The notes beneath the pieces were generated by a model that was not told the DNA's origin, ran no database searches, and saw only the letters and a program-made list of their open reading frames with translations. A stretch of 64,000 nucleotides of DNA from Owenia fusiformis (lineage: Eukaryota > Annelida > Polychaeta > Sabellida > Oweniidae), in contig CAIIXF020000010.1 of assembly GCA_903813345.2 (NCBI GenBank), positions 26,188,425 through 26,252,424 on the forward strand, read 5' to 3'. Both the position numbers and the translations under genes were made by a program. This document shows, in pieces, positions 24,449-36,904 of this stretch. Every line of letters begins with the position of its first letter. The stretch's first letter is position 1.

Positions 24449-26882
24449 CAAGTGCGTGATACAGGGGTTGCCATTTTAGTAAAGGGTGTAAATACGTTTC
24501 TGTGCTTGATACAGGGTATATTTAATGGAAAAGGTTAAATTATGATGTTGAATTATTGGTGTCTATCATATATTTAAGAACTGCCATCTATATATGAATA
24601 TAAAGTTTAAATAACTAACGTGAACAAAAGATTAATGAGATTCTGATTGTTTTGTTCTGAGAATGCTTCTGCCATCTTTGAATAAACTCTAAATTATCAA
24701 TGATATAATTATAATCTATTGTGATTACGAACACCTCCCAATCTGAATGTTTTTAACTGCACGGTGGCATTTGGATTAGACAGGTTTTACTGTATGAGTA
24801 ATAGTAATACTGAAATTAAAAAAAATCTGAAGGCCTAGTCAATCTATTTTGGGAAATATTCTCAGCTATTTGAAATGAAGATCAACTTTGTAAGAAGTCT
24901 CTATAATTATTTTTTTAATTTATACAATAACATTATACTCAACTTTAGTTCAAATTCCAATGCTCTGGCCTTGGCTAATCAAAACAGTTCATTGCAATTG
25001 TTTCATCAATTATTATATTAATATATCATAATTATTTCACATGCAAATACTGTACTGCCACTAATATTTGATGCTGTTATCTTTCACAATTTTGAAATTT
25101 TGCGGATATCAATTTTCGCTAATTATAAATTTTTTATAATTTTGTATCTATTTCTTTCACCATCATATCATTTCTCAAAAAAATTTCCAGCTTATTTGAT
25201 TAAATGTTTTTAAAACCAAGAAATATGAATGAAACAGTACCTTCTTACCTTTAATTATTGCTATACCATGTACTTAAAGCCTTTACATGACACCTATCAG
25301 CTATCACCTGCTTCAAAAGCATAGGTGAAACTAAACTATTGAAATCAAGTGCTCACTTTAAATTTTTTTTATATTTTCTGTTTGGGAAAATCTGTTAGTT
25401 ATCAGCTGCATTTTTGTCAGTCAAGATTTCTCTTCATCAAACCAAATCAAATCCAAGGAATGTTTAGTCAAATATCCAGTTGTTCAGGAATCGAACTCAA
25501 TTCAAAGAATGATTAGTTCCATAGTGTAAACATATACAACTTTGAACAATATTGGTATCAGCCATTATGTTACATTAAAAAAAAACAGAATGTAAATTGT
25601 AAAACTGTAAAAGACTTTCATGCAAGCAGGAAATTTCTTGAAAGAATACTAAAGGTTTCGCAACAGAATTTAGACGGTCATATGTTGAATTGCAGAAATT
25701 TTCTGAAAATGTAAGGTGTGTATGTTAGGCCAATGCATTATCTAAAGGAAAAGTACTCATACAGATGATAAAAAAAATTGGAGATTGAGACAGGGAAGGT
25801 GCAAAGACCCCATCAACATTTTTTTTCAAAAATGTTTTCCTGATTTTCAGTTCTTTCCATTTTTTTATAATGTTTTCACATTAATATGTTGCATTTGTAG
25901 ACAAAGTTAACATACTAAAGAGAAAATATTTTCCTTTTAAGAGTTTATTTGTGTCTCCAAATGCAACATACTGATGCATAAAACATTTATAAAAATTGAG
26001 TAGAAGGGGAAATTTTAAATTCAACGAACATATAGGCCCACTGAGCATTTATTTTGCACAGGGCCTTTATTAGAAAGAACTCAAAATAAATGCCATTGGC
26101 TTTTATTAAGACTAAGAGGGAAATTGAAAACATTTTTCCAAGGGGACAGGCATTTATTAAGAGGGAAAATAGCTTTCCCAAGCCAGTGGGTGTTTATTTC
26201 GAGGCGTATTATCAATCGAAGAGTTGACACATGGCCTTCATATACTCATGCAATAGTATCTATCATCTCTGATTGCACACTTCTGTTTTACCTTTCAAGC
26301 ATTCGATTTGGATTTTGGAATGTCATAAAGCTATGCGGTCAAAAGTAATCTTAATACTTTTTAGTGAAAATGCATTTTTATTTTTAAAATGCAGAATCTT
26401 GCGAATGCAAAATCCTCGAAATCCGATCACCTCCACATCTGAATGTTTTTTTTAACTGGTCATGGTGGCATTTGGATTAGACAGATATTACTGTATAAGT
26501 ATTAGACAGATATTACTGTATAAGTATAATAGTATTACTGGAATTCCAAAAAATCATAACGCCTACAATGCTAGTAATATTAAGTAAAAATGCATTAATA
26601 TTTTTTCAAAATCAAGAATCTTTCGGATGCAAAAACCTCGAAATCAGACGTTTAAATCTGAATGTTTTTAATTTCTAGCGGTGGCATTTGGATAAGACAG
26701 GTTTTACTGTATAAGTATAATAGACATTAATAGTATTACTGGAATTCCAAAAAATCATAAGGCCTATAGCAATAATCATGTGAACTTCAGGTCAAAATTC
26801 CAATGCTCCCTTGGCCAATCAAATCAGTTCATTGCATTTGTTTCATCAATGCTCTCAATATCATAATTATTCCACATGCAAA
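24449..26882. repeat. Older duplicated block with three TACTGTA-type ends
   Basis: The stretch about 24700-25450 is related, with much divergence, to about 26390-27530: shared are the GGTGGCATTTGGATTAGACA ends at about 24764, 26465 and 26680, AATTCCAATGCTC, CACATGCAAATACTGTACT, CTATCAGCTATCACC and GTCAATCAAGATTTCTCTTC. A 25-bp local duplication lies at about 26476-26525. These look like nested TA-flanked MITEs that were duplicated long before the 1.54-kb repeat. Confidence 0.7.
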
Positions 26883-27208
26883 TACTGTACTACTGGTTAA
26901 TTTGCGAGTTTAAATTTCATGAATTTTGAGAAATACCAATTTTGCGGCCATTAAATTTTGCGGATATCAAAGGTTTAACTTCCATTATTCTCTGAATCCT
27001 CAAAATTAATTTATCTTATCTACAGTAATTACACCTACCCAATATCATATACTTTGGATAAGATTTACAATCTCTAGATCTTAGTCAATGGCATGTTGCA
27101 CCTCAGCCTTTAATTGGCGATATTTGCGACTATTAATTTTCGTGATTTTTACACAATCGCGAAAAGCACGAAACTAAATTGCACGCGAAAAATATCGGGA
27201 GTACAGTA
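26883..27208. mobile_element. MITE with TACTGTACT...AGTACAGTA ends
   Basis: The 326-bp element has inverted ends with TA at both edges and internal blocks rich in GCGA/TCGC (ATTTGCGAG, TTTTGCGGATATC). Such ends fit Tc1/mariner-like non-autonomous copies. Compare 41775-42103 and 60367-60697. Confidence 0.6.
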
Positions 27209-27539
27209 CATTGAAACCATACACTCTTATATTTCATAAGAATTTGCAATCAAGCCTAACAAATCTATTGGCAAAATATTAGAAGGCCAGCAAATGTACA
27301 CATGCTAAAGTGATGAAACTTTAATGAATTTTAATTTTGCCTATACTGAGATGTGTTAAACTCTATTTGGGTTAGATTTATTCGGCTACACCCTCTACTT
27401 ACAGCCTTAACATGCCCCCTATCGGCTATCACCCGCTTCAAAATCATAACAGGTTCCTTTATATCTTCCTTTATCTAAAAGCTGTTAGCTATCAGCTGTA
27501 TTTTTGTCAATCAAGATTTCTCTTCATCTGTGAATTACC

Positions 27540-27955
27540 CAGCGAGAAACCAAAATGGCAATTTTGATGGAAAGACACAAAGTACCAGTCAAAATCTCTG
27601 AAGATTTCCGGGCAAACAATGGCAGCTCTCCCAGTTAGGTTTTAGACTGTCTTCTCATATTTTGTCAATTTTATTCAATTTCAAGTAGACTATTGTTTAG
27701 AGTTGTGCGTTCAACATATTCGAGAAGTCAATAGCTATAATAAATCTGCAGATTTTGCTCGCATTTATGTAAGCTTTTCTCTTTTGACGGATACTTTGTG
27801 TCTTTCCTTGAAATCATGACAGGTGTAACTGATCTACTGAAATCAACTTCAAGTGCTTACTACTATCTCCCAATGTGAGCTACATCAGTGCTTTTTGTTG
27901 AGAAAATATATGTCTTTCCGTCAAAACTTCCATTTTTTGTTTCTTGGTAAAGAGT
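27540..27955. repeat. Fold-back block with GGAAAGACACAAAG arms
   Basis: GGAAAGACACAAAGTACCAG at about 27570 is complementary to 27785-27812, and the flanking ACCAAAATGG...TTTTGATGG is complementary to about 27905-27955. A nested fold-back element is likely. Confidence 0.5.
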
Positions 27956-28425
27956 AGCTTCTCAATGTATAATGAGAATTTGCTGTTCGGCACAGAAGCA
28001 CCTTTTAATTTTTTTCGATTTTCGCAAGGAGGACACTAACACAATTTTGAAGCGGTTGATAGGGGGCTCTAAAGGCTGTTCTAACATATCAGTCACAGCC
28101 TCTGAAAGAGCTAGATCTAAGGCTCTAGCTTTAGGCTAGTCTAAGTCCTATAGATCTAGTAGTCTAGGCCTAGAGTCATAGCCCAGGCATAGGCCCGTAA
28201 AAATGTAAAGAAATAAAGCTTACAGCATGTTCTATTTAAGTGAATTTGACTCATGTTATACATGTTCCGGGCCTATGCCTAGTATAGTCCCGCAGGACGA
28301 AGAAGATAGAATGTAAAAATCAAATTGAAAATCAAAATAATCGAACGAAAAAAATTGAAAAAGTTGAAAATTCGATTTCGATTCAATTTGATTTTCTGCC
28401 ATTATAAATGAAATACTGTACTTAC

Positions 28426-28690
28426 CAACATGTTTCTCGGATATATATGTTGTTCTTACTTTATCTTCGCCGAAGATCGATGTTTATTTATATATAACAA
28501 TCGAATAATCGACATAATTCAAACTCATCACTACGACACAAAAATATATCACTTTCGAAACCATGTAAACTGCTAAGATGACGTCATTTATATCCGGGAT
28601 TGCTTTGCAAACTCCACACAACAGACTGTCCCATCTTTTCTCCTGCTTTCTCCCGATGCGATTCATACATTACTCGGAGATTACTGTCAA
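28426..28690 (-). promoter_or_regulatory. Candidate first exon/promoter with CRE
   Basis: On the minus strand a CpG-bearing block contains a perfect TGACGTCA (28579-28586) and ends at a consensus donor (TGTTGGTAAGTAC, exon end 28426). It resembles a promoter with a first exon and could serve PHLDB far downstream or an unknown RNA. A 60-codon open frame inside it has no known relative. Confidence 0.3.
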
Positions 28691-28956
28691 ACGTTCCAAG
28701 TTTTACAATTTTAGCATGTTTATTACGATCTAATTCTTGCCAGTATCAATGAATAAATCTATTGACCAACAGATTGGAAATATGTATTCCAGCGATACCC
28801 TCATTTTGACGAAAGAATGGTACAAATATGTCCACTATTTATCGAGATATCGTGTAGAAAAATTGAAGAAAGACATCGCTTAAGAAATTTCTATTTCTAG
28901 ACTGAACTGTTCACGCTCGCAAGTGGCATCTCCAACTCCATATATGGGCAAAAAGG

Positions 28957-30502
28957 CTTTTCCCATTCCTTTCATATCCATCATAATATTCCTAAGTAAA
29001 CATATGAGTGAACACCTTTGTATGTAAACACCTCCTTGAATGAACACCTTTTTAAGGTGATGAGCAGAACAACTTCTGTTATTGGCAAACTCTTTGAATA
29101 CTAACAGTTCATTCTGAATGACCTTACATGGCTCATAATCATATATAACTGCTGTATATATCTATCTGAAGTGTCAGGAAATACCACAACCATAAAGCTC
29201 ATCCTAACAGACATAAAAGTCACAATAGATTCTTTGAGTTGACACATCTGGTTAGATGGACATATGATCTCTATTAGATATGGAAATGAGATATGTGATA
29301 ACAACTTATTGCTTGCTGCAAATATGTACTGTATGCTAAGGGATTATACTGTATGAGGTTCAGGATATTAAGATTATCCTAAGTAAATATAGTATCTTCC
29401 CAGCGATCCAGAGGTCCCAAGGGTAGATATAATATTGGCCAAGATATAACTTGACTATCAAGATATGACTACAGGATAATCTAGTTATCCCAGTCACAGT
29501 ATTTCATTTCTGTCATTTTCTTTACCTTCAATGTCTGTATCCAATGATACAGTTTTCGTTTGTATGGTTTTTATTTATTTATCTTTGTTGGTTGATAGTT
29601 GATACCATGTGACGAAACCTTTTAACCATCTTGCCCACATTGTCACACCCAATATCATATCATTAGGCAGTTTGTTTCAAATAATGCAGGTAAATTGCTC
29701 TTGTAATATTATATAAGAGTTATTATAACACCTTGTCTATTTTTATGGCATTGCTATAGGGCCATTCAACATAAACATGTTTATAACAACAAATATGTAG
29801 GGAAATGGGCTACTGCTAGTAATTATATTTATCTAGCAAACACCTCTGATCCAAAGTAATGTGACAATTAGTATCAATGCATGAAACAGCATCATGCCAT
29901 TCTAAGGTTGTACAAAACATACCCTGAGTGCAAAAATTAGATTGAAAAAAACATTTGAATAAGTTAGACAATATATTATGTTTGGCAGCTTCACCCTCAC
30001 TGTCATCAGTGGCCATCACAACCTGGGTCATGAATCAATTCAAACCGAACCAATCAGCAAGCAGAAGGAAACACATTTCAAAAATGTTAAATATCTATAC
30101 ATGGTCAACAATGGAAAAAAAGAGAAATGACCATAAAAAGAAAAATCATCCTTCTGACAGTGAGAAGCTTTGGTTGGCCCTGCGAGTATCTCTTAAGAAG
30201 CCAAGTCAAACAAATATGACTGGAATATCTATCCCATAACAGTACCATCCTGTAGTTGTACCAAATAGCCCGTCTATTATTGTCCCAAAAGTCCCAAACA
30301 GTACCATTCTTAGTTAATAGTTGTATCACACAGTACCACATTCTTAAGTTATACCTAAGTAGCACCAAACAGGACAATTAAGTAGCCCTTTTTGCCAAAC
30401 AGAAGCAATTGATAATATAAAACATTTTTAATCAAAATTCCCCTGGAAACTACTGAGCATACAAAAACCTACGAGCCTATAAGGTCATAACTTTAAAATA
30501 AA
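28957..30502. repeat. 1.54-kb recent direct repeat, copy 2
   Basis: Second copy of 22905-24448, 6.05 kb away in the same orientation, over 99% identical by eye. Confidence 0.95.
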
Positions 30503-33062
30503 AGAGCATACAATTATTTACATCTGGGGAATATTAAAGGTTATTAAACTTAATTATTAATAAAACTTATGAATTATTATGGCCTCAAATACTTCTTTCA
30601 TTTAATTGTATCATATTATTCAATTAGTTGCTGTGAAAAAGCAATTTTAAAGGCCCAAGGAAAAGTTTATATATTTATATTATGGCTTATATTGTAGCCA
30701 TACACAACAGAGTAAATATGTGAAACTTTTTTATTTCAAAACTTTGTTTTTCGAACTTTTTGTTGAGTTCATTCAAAATGAAATTTAAAGTGTCACGTGC
30801 TATAAATAAGCATTGCGTTACACTAACATGTACTACATAGTATTCAACCTAAACTATTTTGCATTTTTGCATTGAAAGGGATAACTGGTTGAAAAACTCA
30901 AAAATGCAGAAAAGTTTGTTTCAAAAGATTTTTAATGAGAAAAATAAAATTCTGGAAAATATGATGTTCCTTAATAACATCACAGCATAACGTACGATAT
31001 CACAATTTTTTGAATGCTATAAAATTATTTGTAAGCGTAAAATGATTCTGAAATAATTTTACTTTTACTCAATCTAGCACATGAAGTAGAGAAAATAAAA
31101 TGTTTTATTGTACAGTACAGGGTATGCCAAAAAAATTTGCATCTTTTTGAGAAGGCTGGTAAAAGTATCATAACATTATGAATATAACATCATAGAGGAC
31201 ATAATAAATGTGCTATTGATGATCACATAAAATCATAGAAAATCACATTTTCTAGGAAAATCTGTAAATATCGGACACATGTACAATTTAGCATTAATAT
31301 TCAAACATCTGACAAAAAATTTGAAGTCAGTATTAGCTTAAGTATCTGAATGGTAAAATATGCCTATTCTTAAGTTACTGTAAAAAACAGATCATCTGAA
31401 ACAGATCAATTTTGTTACCTGGGTTTCTTTATAGTTATAGACACAATAGAGCATTCTATGCATCACCAAACAAATAATCTATCTCATTCAAATGACAGAT
31501 TTGTATGTACTAATTGTATATTACATACAAAATGACTTGATTAGAACATAAATTAGAGAAATGTTAAACATCACATACCTCCAACCACCCACTCATGATT
31601 CCAGACAATTAACCTATTTTTACATTTGTTCAACCAGAAACATATGTCTGACCAACATTGTTAGCTTATAGTTTACAGATGATAAATTACCTACTTTAAC
31701 AAGCAGCAACTTCATCCTAATAAATACTGACCTAATCACTGGTGAAAATACAACATGCATCTCTGATGGTTTATCTGGTACGTTGCTACCTGTTAGAGTA
31801 TGAGACATGTGATATCTGCACACTTAGATAACAGAACAGTTGCAAGATATGGAAAGGTTGGAGAAGATCCAAACTACAAGATCCCAATTCAATCAGGCGG
31901 TAATTTTTTGGTCTTTAGATCAGTGGTATTAGGGTAACTGAGATGAGAGGGGTATGAAGGGTTTGGTTGGTAGTATGTTTGTCAATGTTAGAGTTATTTA
32001 TTACCTTATGAAAAAAGGAATAGCAGATGAATGGCTTTTAAATCAACATAATGCATAAACAAAATATCTACTGCAAAAATTGTAGTCTAATTGCTTCAAG
32101 TCTCCCCCCCCTCCTTATCTTCTTCAACACCAGTGGTGGTATGTAGTGGGGGATCAAAGGGGTTTATAGCTAGACTAAATAAAATAGATTTTATATTTAC
32201 AATTCATTTTATTAAATATCCCAGAACTCTGAAGTTTCCACCTATGTAAGTAATTTAATGTTTCAAGTTAAACTTACCTGATAAGAAGTTCATCATTCTT
32301 GAATAGTTCAGTTACCTCTAGCCAGTCTTATTTTTTGTCATTTAGCAATCAATCTTCTCTGCAGCTATGAAAATAGCAGAAAAGTGTTATGTACCAAACT
32401 GTTGAAGAAATTGATTTAGAGTTGATTAATTGCTTTGGCTTAATCAGCATTCCACGTTGGAGCTGTATCCACACAAAGATTTGAAACTTATTATATTTTG
32501 CAAACATGGAATATTTGTGTACCTTAGATATTCAAGCAGGAGTGCCCATTAATAGAATTTCACACGGAATCATGGTATTTCATGGAAATGATCTTAACAT
32601 TGAGGAATCAACGTGAAACAGCTCAGCTAAACATCTAACTCTTTCTTTATATTGCAATAGACAGAAACAGTTTCTAAATCTGTTAATTCAGACATCAAAA
32701 ACATGAAAAGGGTTTGCCAAAAGTAACATGTTTTGCACAAGTCCATATAGCATCTTGAATGCTTGATAAGAAAACTATTTTAATAAATCTGATGTTGGAG
32801 ATAATCACAAAATCCAAGGTAAATAAACTGCGAAGTCTAAATTGAGAACTATAGTTGTACACTATATTGATCATAAACTCAAATAAGTCCAAGAAAAAAT
32901 AAAGATCTAATAATTCCATACCTGATTTAATAATAATCCAAATGTGGTTAAAATGTTTAAATTCTAAATCCCAGAACTGTTCTGTTTAGCTCTTGAGCCA
33001 CTTATAACATGTTTTAAACAATGCTGAATCATATCCCAAATATTTCCCTTACTTATAAAAAC
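30503..33062. other. No gene recognised
   Basis: AT-rich sequence without supported exons. Short C-run at about 32104-32112. Confidence 0.45.
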
Positions 33063-33185
33063 TGAACCAGGCGCGTAACCAGGCATACGCGAGGGTACGC
33101 AGTCGCGTACCCTAAATGATGCAGCAAAAAAATTAATTGTTTTAAAAAATAAAAAAGTAAAGCAAAATAGTTTGTTTCGTGGCTG

Positions 33186-33455
33186 TTGTTGGTTCTCCCC
33201 GTCTCTACCGCAACAGCTGAACGCAGCTTCAGCTCTATGAGGCGTCTCAAGACTTATCTCAGATCAACTATGGGACAAACTCGTTTAAGTTCACTGGCAT
33301 TGATGCATATTCACAAAAACTTTATTCTCGATAAGCGTGAAATTGTAACAGAGTGGGGAGCAAGGGCCCCTCGCCGTTTACGTCAAATGCATTTGTTTAA
33401 AAGGCCCCATATAAAATTTAAACCACTTTGGCGTATATTACACTCCCCTCCATAA
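33186..33455 (+). pseudogene. hAT transposase C-terminal (dimerisation) fragment
   Basis: The 89-codon frame reads LPVSTATAERSFSSMRRLKT YLRSTMGQTRLSSLALMHIH KN, the hAT C-terminal dimerisation region as found in ZMYM1/TTF-like transposases. The DDE-type catalytic core and DNA-binding zinc finger are absent, so it cannot encode an active enzyme. It lies between the element's ends in the expected orientation. Confidence 0.85.
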
Positions 33456-33897
33456 GTTTGGCAACCTTAGCTCCGCCATTGAACTACATGTTAAAGCCTC
33501 TTTATATTTGAATTTTTTATTTATTTAACCTCCGATGAAAAATACTTATAATATTGATGCGAACGTAACTTGATTTAATTTCGAATACCTCCTTGCTTAA
33601 AACAACATAATATGTACGGCAATATGCGATTATTGTCGTTCGAGTACTTTGTTAATTCTTGAATTATAGATTGTATTTCAAATCGTATCTATATCAGAAC
33701 AATAGAACTTCAATTTAACTATTACATTGCTGACGCAAAAGTACAAGATCAGTATAATAAAACTGCTTATGCAAAAAAGCTGTCTCTTTTCAAATCATAA
33801 CAGAACAATATTTTTACATCACTTAAGAACAAGCACAATCAATGAGTACAGCTGGACGAAAAAAGGTTGTCCTCGTATCAAAAAGGATCTCCTATTC

Positions 33898-34158
33898 ACG
33901 TGGGGGATCCGGGGGGCCCATGGGGCCAGCCCCCCCCCCTAACTTGGGCCCAGAGAAAAAAAATTGGGCCTTTTGGTCATTACTAGGCCTTCTAAGGCCT
34001 TATTTTTTAATTTCAGGCCAAATTTTTGAAGAAAATGGGCCTCAAAATTTTCAAAATTTGGACCCACTTTTCGGTTTTAGGGGCCCAAAATTTTTTGAAG
34101 TTATTTTCTATGACCGGAAATATGGGTCCCCCCTTGTTCATTCCTGGATCCGCCCCTG
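33898..34158. mobile_element. Non-autonomous GGATCC-ended element nested in the hAT
   Basis: The 261-bp GGGCC-rich element has ends ACGTGGGGGATCC and GGATCCGCCCCTG, flanked by CTATTC (33892-33897, 34159-34164). A relative lies reversed at 36655-36904, sharing GGCCTCAAAATTTTCAAAAT and TTTTAGGGGCCCAAAA. Confidence 0.75.
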
Positions 34159-34415
34159 CTATTCGTAGGAATTTTCATTTTTGCCATTTACCCACTTCAT
34201 CATTTTTATTTAGTCTCCATTTCTCGAACATAAGTGACGAATGATGATATCATGTTAATGGGCAATAATTTGTCATGTGTGGTTTTATTTTACATGTATC
34301 ACGAACAATGTATACAATCAATAGTGCCCGATTACATAGTCTGATATCGCTCAGAACGCACCATTTAAGGTCTAAAATCAAAAAATTTCCGGGGGAGCAT
34401 GCCCCCGGACCCCCC

Positions 34416-34501
34416 TACCCTTTGCATTCGTTTGACTTTACTTCTTAAAAGAGAGCTTCGTCTTCACTCGTGTAGTTTAACTAGACTCTGCACGCAGGGT
34501 A
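34416..34501. mobile_element. Short MITE, TACCCT...AGGGTA, 9-bp target duplication
   Basis: The 86-bp relative of 5946-6235 has the same ends (TACCCTTTGCATTCGTTTGA; GACTCTGCACGCAGGGTA) and is flanked by a perfect GGACCCCCC (34407-34415 and 34502-34510). It inserted into the hAT element. Confidence 0.88.
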
Positions 34502-34574
34502 GGACCCCCCTAGTTTTGCTCGGCCTTCGGCCTCGCGTACCCACTCCCAAAATCCTGGTTACGCCGCTGTGAAC

Positions 34575-36535
34575 AGTGTATATATTAATCCAAGGGTATA
34601 ACCTAGAAGATTATTTTAGTCCCTTGTGGTCTCTATAAAAAATCCCTATTGAGGTTAATGAAACCTTTTTTATGTGGTTTAAATAAACTCCATTAGTTCC
34701 CATTAAATATGTCAATTGAATGACTTTTCTCATAAGAAATAAAGTTTCTAGTAAGAAACACATACATTTCTGTCTAGGAGTAGGTTTTCTTAATTTTCCC
34801 TTTGATCATATAGCTTCTAAGCTAATGACAATTTCAAGTGGCAATGAAAAAGTACTTGCAACCAAAGCTTGAATGAAAGGCTGGATGCTCTTAGTTCAAT
34901 CCTTTAAAACAAAAATATGATATACAAGAAAACAAGTGACGATTTTGAGATTATACAAGAAATCAAAAGATCCCAATATTGTTTTCACTCATAGAAACCT
35001 GTAAATTAAACACCAAGTAAACAGCATATAACAAGTTAGAAAATCTTATTCTAATTTTACCTCTCAGATTTTTTTAAGGTCAGTCAATTTGTTTACTTTA
35101 AAATGAGTAATATATTTATAGAAATGAAATGTATGGAAGGTGCAAGTGCCAGGTAAATTCTATTACTTGAAGAAATGTGAAATTTGTGAAAAAAAGTTAA
35201 CAATAAATATACCTTGAAAAACATTGCCAACCACACCCTGAGGAACTGTATCTTATAATGAGCCAAAAATGACAAAAAAAACAGAAACAAACAACAACAA
35301 ACTACAAAGTCTTACTTACTTGCTTAGCACTTTACTCTCCAACAATGAACATATTTGACAATATAACAAGAACTATGTTGAAGAAATAATGTCAGGAAAG
35401 GTTGAAACCACTGCTGCAACTCAGCTCTGGTTTCTCACAACTGCCCAGGTATAAAGCATCAAAATGGAAATGACAATGATGCAAAACAGTAGAGGTTATA
35501 AATCAGAAATTTAGATATTAATTAAGGAACAAATATGAAGAAGATTCAATTCCATAAAGTGGCAGAAAAGTATGCTCTTATGAGAGGAAATGATTGATTC
35601 AAATATCATTTTGTGAAATATTCTGTTCAGGAAATCTCACAATCCTTGCTCCCAATAGAGTTCTGGAACTCAGGAGGAGGAACTGAACCAACCAAAATAT
35701 TTCAAAACGTTCACACATAATTCGTAACTTTTCTCTTAAAAAATTGAATAAAGGTTCAGGTGTTCTTATATTTCCATATAATATAGAATATGACCCTTAT
35801 GCCTGTTCACCAATTTTCTCATAAATTCCTCTTTATTGCAGTAAACAACAGAGAAAACACCAAAATCAGGTTTTGGGAGTAACTTCTTCTACCTGCTGTC
35901 TTGCTGATAAATGATCTTGCATTAAAGTCTAATGGCTGAATTTGACACCATATTTACATGGTAAAATCTGTACCAAGGTCTAGCAAAATAAAATATCTTG
36001 AGCTAAAGTAACCCAGATGAATGTTTGCAACTATTACAAGATTCACACTCCTCTTATATAGATTTTAACAACAATTTATTAAATGTTCCTTGAACTCAAA
36101 AAGATCTGACCTAATGCATTATCATTTAACTTTCTTTGTTAGCTTGGTCGCCTTTTAATTTCTATTTTATTTGAAAGTTGTTTTATTTTTATGAAAAAAT
36201 GTATATATTTTTATTGCTTAAAGGAATGATTTGTTAAAATTTTAAAATATTCTCATTTTCCACATAATGGTACCAAAAATGTTAAACTGAAGGAGGTAAC
36301 CAGAGATTTTCAGTTTCACAGAATGTATTGCTTTTAAATCATTCTTTGTTATGGTACCTATCTTCTGAAAATTTTAAGTCAATAAGTTCGTTGTGGTTTA
36401 TACTCTCCTTCCTTTGATGCCACTTTACAAACATTTAAAAGCACTTAAATTAATTTGAGAAAAAACCCAGATCAGTTACAATTTAAAGACAATAAGTAGA
36501 GATTTCTATATAGAACCAATACAGATGGGACTGGG
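34575..36535. other. No gene recognised
   Basis: AT-rich sequence, no supported feature. Confidence 0.45.
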
Positions 36536-36904
36536 ACTAGGGCTGAAACGAATAGTAAATTCTCATACCGAATATTCGGCCAGCAAATCCCCGTTCGGCC
36601 CCGAATATTTGTTAAAAACCCGGAAGTAAATACAAGTTGTTTGATTTCTAAGAGCATGTGAATTTTTGGGCCCCTAAAACCCAAAAGTGGGCCCAAATTT
36701 TGAAATTTTGAGGCCAATTTTCTTCTGAATTTGGCCTGAAATTAAAAAATAAGGCCTTAAAAGGCCCAGTTATGACCAAAAAGGCCCACTTTTTGGGGCC
36801 TTAAGGCCTTTTTTGGCCCAAATTTTTTTTGGAGCCCAATTTTTTTTTCTGGGCCCACCCAAGGGGGGGGGGGCCCGGGCCCCCAGGCCCCCTAATCCGC
36901 CAGT
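36536..36904 (-). mobile_element. Two broken hAT-like terminal fragments
   Basis: 36536-36620 resembles a hAT end (AGGGCTGAAACGAATAG, with CCGAATATTCGG palindromes). 36655-36904 is the reversed, left-truncated relative of 33898-34158 and ends CCCCTAATCCGCCAGTG. Confidence 0.6.

Larger units (their letters stand above)
33068..34569 (+). mobile_element. hAT-type DNA transposon, internally deleted, with nested insertions
   Basis: The inverted ends CAGGCGCGTAACCAGG / CCTGGTTACGCCGCTG match at 14 of 16 positions and are flanked by TGAAC (33063-33067, 34570-34574), a 5-bp duplication. A C-terminal transposase fragment is at 33186-33455. Two later elements sit inside (33898-34158 and 34416-34501). 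The GGGGGAGCATGCCCCCGGAC hairpin near the 3' end is common in such elements. Most of the transposase is missing. Confidence 0.85.

Noticed and set aside
22905-30502. Direct repeats as the two ends of one long retroelement
   Set aside because: No TG...CA ends, primer-binding site, target duplication or polymerase-like frames between them; the interior is MITE-derived.
33842-34244. Two overlapping frames of 72-108 codons
   Set aside because: They are translations of a GGGCC-rich non-autonomous transposon nested in the hAT element.
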